Assembly: GCF_902362185.1 (NCBI RefSeq)
Contig: NC_044497.1
Span: 54,422,501 to 54,486,500, forward strand
DNA length: 64,000 nt
Source of the DNA: Chanos chanos
Taxonomy: Eukaryota; Chordata; Actinopteri; Gonorynchiformes; Chanidae
Reading direction: 5' to 3'
Shown: in pieces, positions 57,285-64,000 of the stretch
Layout: the number at the start of each line of letters is the position of its first letter
How positions within the stretch are numbered: the first letter of the stretch is position 1
Position numbers and translations under genes: made by a program
The notes under the pieces: generated by a model
Told to the model about the DNA's origin: nothing
Databases searched by the model: none
Seen by the model: only the letters and a program-made list of their open reading frames with translations

Positions 57285-60200
57285 ATTGGTACCTTTTGGC
57301 TATTAAACTAGCTTTACACCGAAACCCGGATCGAGTCAGTGAACCAATGGTATTAGATTATCTCTTACTCTTGATAGTCATTGGCTACATTCATCGAAAC
57401 CAGGAGAGACTTCAACATTTGATTCGTTAAGAGTAGTGCGTTGTATTGCGTCAGAAACAGTGCAAGTTTATGGGCGTGATCATTCGAAACTCGATGTAAA
57501 AAGCCAACAGTGCGCTGCTCGGAGGCGTTTGACATCATAATTATCTTTTCATTCGGCTACATTTACATCCTTGAATCAAATGGTTAGTTTGTTCAAGAGT
57601 TGAAGTACAGATGTTAATTTGCCGATATTCTATGGATTTTCTGACAATATTCTGTGTTTTTGACCTTAAATAAAATTGTCGCACAACCTACAATGTACTG
57701 GAACTTCCATAGCTCTTGCCTAATAATAAAGGGATTATTTAATCGCCTGACATATTCAAAATAAAGGAGCGTGTGTTGTCGAAAGTTCTAATATTTTCTT
57801 AGGAAATAAGTTCAAAACGGCATATAGAAAGATGACAAAGAAACTGTACTACATGCTTAGAATAGAACATGTCCCCGAGTTAACTGCAGGTAACGTTATA
57901 ATAACATTTTGCCATTCAAATCTATTTATGTATTAGTATTTATTAGAGATGAACATAAATATCAGTGCAAATCATTGGTTAACAGTAGAAAGAAGCAACG
58001 GATATTTTGGCCACTTCTGCCAAACTTTTCACAAGCCCCGACAAATTACTCGCATCTAAAATTACCTTTTCACGTTCGTGCTTTAAGTGCCGCGGCAGGA
58101 ACGACGGTATAGGTTACTGAACAATGTTGTGGGATTGTATACTGCAGCTTGGCCAGAACTGGCAGGTTTTGTAAGTGAAGTTTGAAAAGCAGTTGTCTTG
58201 CCACGGCATGTCATATTACTGAATCTGAAATAGGATGAGGATACCTGAGGGATTTAGAAACTCCATGTTCATGTCTGAGAATTAGTACAGTAGGCGACGT
58301 AAGCTACAGAGGTGGCGGGGAGCCCTAAGAGAAACGCTTATCATGTCGGTTGACAACCGACCTGACAAGTGACAAAGGATACTACAGTCACCTTTGGAAA
58401 CACTCATTGAGACCTACGTCTTAAAAACAGTCTGAATGAAGTATTCACTAATTGTAAAGAGTTACTTTGACAGATTGAATTATGGGGGGGAAAACTGGTG
58501 GGCCACGTATCACGTCAGCCTAAATTTTAAGACCGGAAAGTCCATTAACAATAAACTTGTTTGTTGACCGTGTAAATAAATTGGCACACAGTTTTATGGA
58601 ATGTCCGTTACCATAAAATGCCGGGGGTACTTGATTTATGATTGGCTAGATTAAATTATTCTCAAAATGTTGTTTTGATCTGTGAGAGAACGTGACCTAC
58701 AGACAGGGAGTGGGGGAATCAACAGCGGCCAAGTCATTTAACGTGGACCTTCTTTGGCCCTTTCACTAGACGGTTTTTTTCGACTTTCACCACGTTTAAC
58801 CTCACGAGAACACAAAAAACATAAGATAAATTGTCTTAATCAAGTTTTGTTCATACCATCTTTCGAAATTTAACGCTCACAGTATATTTTACAGCCATAC
58901 AGAGAAGTTTAAAATCAAATCAACCGCAAAGCCTGAAGTAACAACTCAATTTTGGAGGGGAAGAGATTTCGAGTGTTTGCTTGACAACACACAGTAACTG
59001 ATTTTAGATTAGCTCACTCCTGTAAACTGCCATAGAGGGCTTGGTATCTATGAAGCCATCCGCATCATATTCAATGACAGTGAAAAGTTTATGCTTTTAT
59101 TTGAAAAGAAAATGGTGCAACAATTTATTTCAGGACTTTTCATGATGTAAGTGGGTGATGAAAGAAAGAAACAGTCTCATCAAAGGTACGGAGGTGAATG
59201 AAATGATAGATACTGAGAATCTGGTTTCAAACAAATGCCCAGTGTTGGAGTAAATCACAGAAGCAAACAAAATTTCAAGGCGTCCTGCTGATGGAGGTTG
59301 TTTCACCTTCAGAAAACGGCTTTGGTTTCTTATCGCTCTTCTTTTTACTCTCTCAAAATATCATTATCCATTCTTTCCCCCCCCCCCGAGTAAAGCTCAA
59401 AGTGCTAAAGAAGCTAACATCTGAGAGAAAACCCTTCTCGGCTTATGCATGCCACAGTTAGATAGTGGTGGTGGAGGAGCACAGAGACATACAGTACTAC
59501 TTGGGCTGCTTATAGAATGCATATGTTGTAATGTACAAAACTTTAGAGATGTGGTGCTTTTCCAACAAGATGGAAAATAGCCTTGCACTAAATAAACTCA
59601 GTGACACTGTTGCAGTGACACTATCTCTGGCTCCCAGCTGTGGGGTGAAACTTGAAATTTCTGTTGCCGATGTAAACTTTTTTTTTTTTTTTTTTTATAA
59701 TTCTCGTGAAGTTACAAGGCGTTACACCCATGTCCAGCAAGAGGGATTGTTTTGGGTCTGTCATCTTTTTGTTAACTGCAGTTTCAATCCTGCATAATAT
59801 CTAAGTTTATGTTTATTTTGGTGGTTTGTTTACAGTTATGTCACGGAACACTGGCTCAGTGATTATGAGGACTAATGGAGTGGCTGACCTTTGGAGGAAT
59901 AATCAACAGGGAAGGTTCTAGATAGTTTCATAATTCTTAAGCCTCTCTAGACATCTGAATAGACTGGCCCCTATCAAATGACAAAGTGCTCTAACACATA
60001 CCACGAGGCTTTCAGGGCACTTAAAGTTTGTCCATCTTTGGCCACTAAACCAATAAGACACTAGAGGTATTTCATAAATTGAGGGCTCAGACCCTGTTCA
60101 AATGAATACTGATAAAAAGAACAGTTATTTTTATTGAGTGAAAATGGTCCCTCTATGCAGTATCACATTACAATGTCATTTTTGTATGATATTTCACAAT

Positions 60201-61035
60201 GTGAGGTTGCTCTATTGTTGATGTAACAAAAAAGTAAACCTTTCCCTTCTCTTTATCTCCTCATTACAAAGCTGACGCTCTAGAGACCCTGTCTAACTTT
60301 ACTGAGGAATGTGACATAGCTGACTATATTACACACACTGTAATTACACCACTATTCACTGAACTGGGAACTGGGTGTTCTTATTTCCTCTGCAATTATC
60401 GATGAGCTCATCGAACTGCCTCTAAATTCTATGCAAATACTGAGAAAGGAGATATCAACAAGGAGAGGTACAGTGTTGGTGTTTGTGGTTTTTCTTTTTT
60501 TCTTTTTTTTTAAATAACAGCTGAACAAAACAACTTCAAAAGAACGAGGCAGTTTTAAATGCATTCCCCTGTGTGGTACAGGGATAATGCCAAATGTTAC
60601 ACTCACTCATTATTTTCATTACACAACACTCAGTGAACCATCCTCAGACACAAGATCCATTCCACCCTCCCGCCCCTGCCCAGGTTTTTTTACCCAGGTT
60701 ATACAGGTCTCAATTCTATGTTACAACAAAAGTTCACGGGGAAAAAAAAGACCAAAAAAACTTTTAGGGTAAAACATCTGCTCTGCTCAAAGACACCCAC
60801 TGAAAGAGCTGTTTCCTTGGCTTGTGTGTCACCTCAGTGTATTGTTATAATTAGTTACTGTTATGACTGTATGCATCAGTGTTCTATGAGTACAACTGCT
60901 GATCTAGGATCAGGTTTGCCTTTCATAAACCCAATAAATATAATTTACATGGACCAAGACAACCTGATCCTAGATCAGCACACTCACTCTGAGACATCTG
61001 ATGCATATAAGCCCAAGAGTTCGATTATTTCGGGT
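57285..61035. other. Intergenic region between mier3 start and ddx55 end
   Basis: The first 250 bp should be the mier3 promoter: ACCAATGG and CATTGGCT boxes occur near 57345 and 57378, with no TATA box. Beyond that no coding or RNA gene is supported. It holds a 17-bp palindrome (GTCGGTTGACAACCGAC) at 58345-58361 and a small MITE at 60898-60979. Confidence 0.45.
60898..60979. mobile_element. 82-bp MITE with perfect 19-bp terminal inverted repeats
   Basis: GCTGATCTAGGATCAGGTT at 60898-60916 is exactly inverted at 60961-60979. The interior is 44 bp of AT-rich sequence. Perfect arms suggest a young copy or selection on the hairpin. No convincing target duplication. Confidence 0.6.
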
Positions 61036-61054
61036 TGTTTTTGTTGTTGAGAGT

Positions 61055-61060
61055 TTTATT
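61055..61060 (-). terminator. Probable ddx55 polyadenylation signal
   Basis: Minus-strand AATAAA (TTTATT on plus) about 250 bp beyond the ddx55 stop at 61309-61311. Confidence 0.5.
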
Positions 61061-61308
61061 TTTCAATCACTTACGTCCCCTGGGAGTCTGAGAAGAGCTC
61101 TACAAAAATCTCAAAAGAAATACTGTCCTCCAGTTGTTCACACGTTGACTGTTTTCCCGCTGTTTCCTTCAGAGTCCGTAGATGTTGAAGGTCAGGATGA
61201 TGCTGGTGGAATATATTTCCATATCTGAGAGAAACAGTAGTCTGTACACTGAGTGACTCGAGTAGCTGAACACTCCGTCACGTGTACATATACACAGACA
61301 CACATGTG

Positions 61309-62390
61309 CTACTCTCCTTCTGAGCTTTCCTCGTGAGGGGAGAGCGTTTTCCTGTGCTTCGACTTGTCTCCAGACGTCACGTGTTTTTCAAAGTCATCCT
61401 CGCTGATTTTGCCTTTCTTCAGTTTCTTAAGCAAACGAGTGTCATTTAAAAGCTCTTTCATGTCCTCGTCGTCCATGTCCGAATCCTGAAACATAGCATA
61501 CAAAGCATACTCAGGAACTGGGTTTTGCATGAGTCTACATTAAAACTGGCAAACATTTTCTCAAGTGCTGACTACAGCGCCAATGTCAAGGTATGGAGCA
61601 ATTATCTTGGTACTTCGGACTACAAAAAACCCCCCAAAAAACTCTTGATTGTTGTCACAGACCAAAACCCAAAGTCAAATCATACCAGAATATTGACAAA
61701 AAGCGACAGGAAACATAGGGTTACCTCATCCAACTTCCTTTTGGCCGCCAACTTTTTCTTCTTTTCCTTTTTAGATTTCTGCTTGGACCAGGCTTTGTTC
61801 TTGACGAAGTTCTTCTTGACTGTTGCCGGCCTTTCCCTCCTTTCCGCTAACATTTTTTGCCGATGTTTCTCCCTGTTCTTGTCCTTATATCGGATGGAGT
61901 CGGTGTCGGCGATCTCCTCCTTAAAATCTGGGAAGGTCTTGCCTCTCAGCTCAGGCATTTTCGGCATGCGCAGGAGAGCAAACCCCCGAGCCAAGGCCGC
62001 AAAGTCGAGATCTGAGCGAGCCGCGAACGCAACATCAGAACAAGACACTCTGCATCACGATACATTTCACATATGCAAACAAATACAGATTCCACTTGCA
62101 CGGGACACGACGAAAGTTACCGAAAACGTACCTTTCACTCGAAATATGAGGCTACATTCGTGCTTGGCGTAGGCCTGGACGTGGGAGACGAAAGCCCGCA
62201 TGCCTCTCTCAAACACGGCGCGGTCTCCCAAAGCAAGAGCCTTCAGTTTGGGCAATAAATCCACCACGTCTTTAACGGGAGGGAATCTCTGCAGAGGGCA
62301 CTGTGGAATGGTGTGGATTTTACAGCTGTAAACTCAATCACTGCTACATTTACTCTGTGTTTCACGTAAGCAAGCCATGGTATGTCAGAG

Positions 62391-62426
<36 letters not shown>

Positions 62427-62433
62427 GAGAGAA

Positions 62434-62468
<35 letters not shown>

Positions 62469-62493
62469 CAGAGAGAGACAGAGAGAGAGAGAT

Positions 62494-62533
<40 letters not shown>

Positions 62534-63898
62534 TCTTGAGGAAGTTTCCCCAGATCCAGTCTTGGAGGGGTGAGATGCTGGTGGCTTTCCTTTCAACCAA
62601 CCGCTGCGTTCTCTCGGTGGCTGATGGGTACACACACCTGTTTTCCATGTAAAAAAAAAAATCAGCCTCCAAGAACCAGTAGAGGCCAAAAAGCAACAGG
62701 ACCTTCCCCCTCCAGGACTGGGTTTGGAGAACCCCAATACGGAGCATGTGACTGAAGCGAAACTGCGAGAAATCTCTTCTGACTCACTTTCTGGTTGATA
62801 GAGAGGAAATTCACGTAAGACTCCTCCATTGGGAGCAGGAACACCAGGGCGTTGCCTTGGTTACCGATACGGGCTGTTCTTCCACATCGATGGACGAAGG
62901 AGCTAAAGTAGAGAAGACAGCCTGCAGCTATCAGTTACTCGATAAAATCAATATCAGGCAGGAACAGAAAACTTACCCTCCAAAAAAAAAATCTACTCTG
63001 TTCAGTGTGTGATACCAAAACATGTTCTCTTTGGACATGTAAGGATAAATTTTCCAAAAAAGCCCCCCAAAAAACCTGTCACTAATCATCCCCATCTAAA
63101 AAAATTTACATAAAAAAAACTGCCGTCTCGGTTCTACGTAAACGGTTCCGGCGTCCTCACCTGGCACTGCTGGGAGGGTCGTACTGCAGAACCCAGTTCA
63201 TGTCCGGAATGTCGATGCCGCGGGCCATGACGTCAGTGCACACGAGGATCCCGCTGTGATACAGGAGAGAACGATGGAACAAATCAGTGAACCCTTCTGT
63301 GCCTCACACGTCCACACACATACTGAGAGGTTCAGACCAAGAACTTCGCCTGTAGCAATTTGTTCTGATTATTAAAGACATACACACATACGCTCTAGAT
63401 ACGAGGTTTATATGGAACTCTCTGCCGCTGAGAAGTCTTTCTCAGGCAGCAGTGGGGAAGAAAAGTACTTTCAAACAGTTTTCAGATATTGTTACCTTTT
63501 CAGCTCCCGAAACTCAGAGAAGATTTTGTTGCGTTTGTGTTTCATTTTGCCATGGATACAGAGAATAGTGACATTTTTGACTAAAACCTCCAAGGCTTTC
63601 CCATAATACTCCACACAGGCACACGTGCTGTTGGGAGAGAAACAGAAAAACAAGCAATAAATATATAAATAATATTTAATAGAAACAAAAACATATATAA
63701 AATTGAAGTAATAAGAGAGAGATAATGTTTAGAGCAAAGATGTTCATGTAATGGCAGCTGAATTTAACAGAAAATAAACCCTTTCAGGGGAGGAACCAGG
63801 GGAGTAACCACACACCTAAAAAACACCAGCTGTTTCTCATGCTTGTGTTGTCTTAGGAAAGCCACCAGGGTGTTAAACTTCTCTTCTGTTCTGCAAAT
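61309..63898 (-). CDS. ddx55: DDX55 DEAD-box RNA helicase, C-terminal part
   Basis: ATP-dependent RNA helicase (yeast Spb4 family) of the nucleolus, needed for large ribosomal subunit maturation. Only the 3' seven exons lie inside: 63816-63898, 63496-63627, 63161-63253, 62788-62902, 62132-62300, 61725-62011, 61309-61485 (stop TAG), 351 residues; the Walker A and DEAD motifs are beyond the right edge. Visible helicase C-domain: [11 protein letters not shown] (motif IV region), [11 protein letters not shown] (motif V), [10 protein letters not shown] (motif VI). Then the family C-terminal region: [40 protein letters not shown], the lysine-rich [19 protein letters not shown], and [17 protein letters not shown]. 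Exons join in frame with GT-AG introns. It differs from DDX18/DDX10 by the [15 protein letters not shown] block. Confidence 0.95.
62394..62531. repeat. (TA)n followed by (GA)n compound microsatellite
   Basis: A TA run of about 13 units, then about 110 bp of GA with CAGA and TAGA interruptions, in a ddx55 intron. Confidence 0.95.
62548..62737. mobile_element. MITE copy related to the 22912 family
   Basis: Left end CCAGATCCAGTCTTGGAGGGG mirrors the right end CCCTCCAGGACTGGGTTTGG then AGAACCCC. Internal ACACACCTGTTTTCCATG and a long A-run match the family. In the ddx55 intron between 62300 and 62788. Confidence 0.7.
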
Positions 63899-64000
63899 CT
63901 GCCAAAAACAAACAGCAGACACAGACACACACACAAAAAAACCCCACACACATCAATGTCCAGTACAGCTGAAGAATGAAAGACACCAAAACAGCACTAC

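Noticed and set aside
58345-58361. 17-bp palindrome as an operator or origin
   Set aside because: Single isolated palindrome without supporting context; noted only in the intergenic entry.

Overview
The window is vertebrate nuclear DNA, almost certainly from a teleost fish. Protein-coding genes have short exons, GT-AG introns and vertebrate orthologues. Introns are crowded with microsatellites, minisatellites and small fish-type inverted-repeat transposons, and setd9 sits next to mier3 as it does in human 5q11. I cannot name the species. All exon boundaries were read by eye from splice consensus, reading-frame continuity and remembered family sequences; no alignment was run.

Layout. (1) 166-17136, plus strand: the 3' part (23 exons, 860 residues visible) of an unconventional myosin. 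The motor is followed by an IQ motif, a charged helix, a proline-rich linker and a C-terminal SH2 domain of the HSH2D/SH2D2A type. (2) 17650-18670, plus: a three-exon CC chemokine resembling CCL27/CCL28. (3) 18671-24649: gene-poor DNA, part of which is probably the long 3' UTR of the next gene. (4) 24650-26138, minus: pdxp (pyridoxal phosphatase/chronophin), two exons. (5) 26139-31328: gene-poor, with remains of an LTR retroelement. (6) 31329-40822, minus: cdc23 (APC8), 16 exons. (7) 41381-43990, plus: setd9, six exons, head-to-head with cdc23 across about 560 bp. (8) 48590-57284, minus: mier3, 13 exons, tail-to-tail with setd9, with a probable 3.8 kb 3' UTR. (9) 57285-61308: intergenic. (10) 61309-63898, minus: the 3' seven exons of ddx55, running off the right edge.

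The genes do not form one pathway. They include a cell-cycle ubiquitin ligase subunit (cdc23), a chromatin corepressor (mier3), a SET protein (setd9), a ribosome-biogenesis helicase (ddx55), a vitamin B6 phosphatase (pdxp), a chemokine and a motor-adaptor.

The most unusual signal is a class of intronic minisatellites that contain a copy of the neighbouring splice site. In mier3 about 45 copies of a 39-bp unit repeat the end of exon 10 plus its 5' splice site, in frame. In the myosin gene about 22 copies of a 32-bp unit repeat the last nine exon bases plus the donor. In cdc23 about 11 copies of a 51-bp unit repeat the branch-point/acceptor region before exon 12. The other notable points are the myosin-SH2 fusion and three GC-AG introns (one in pdxp, two consecutive in setd9).
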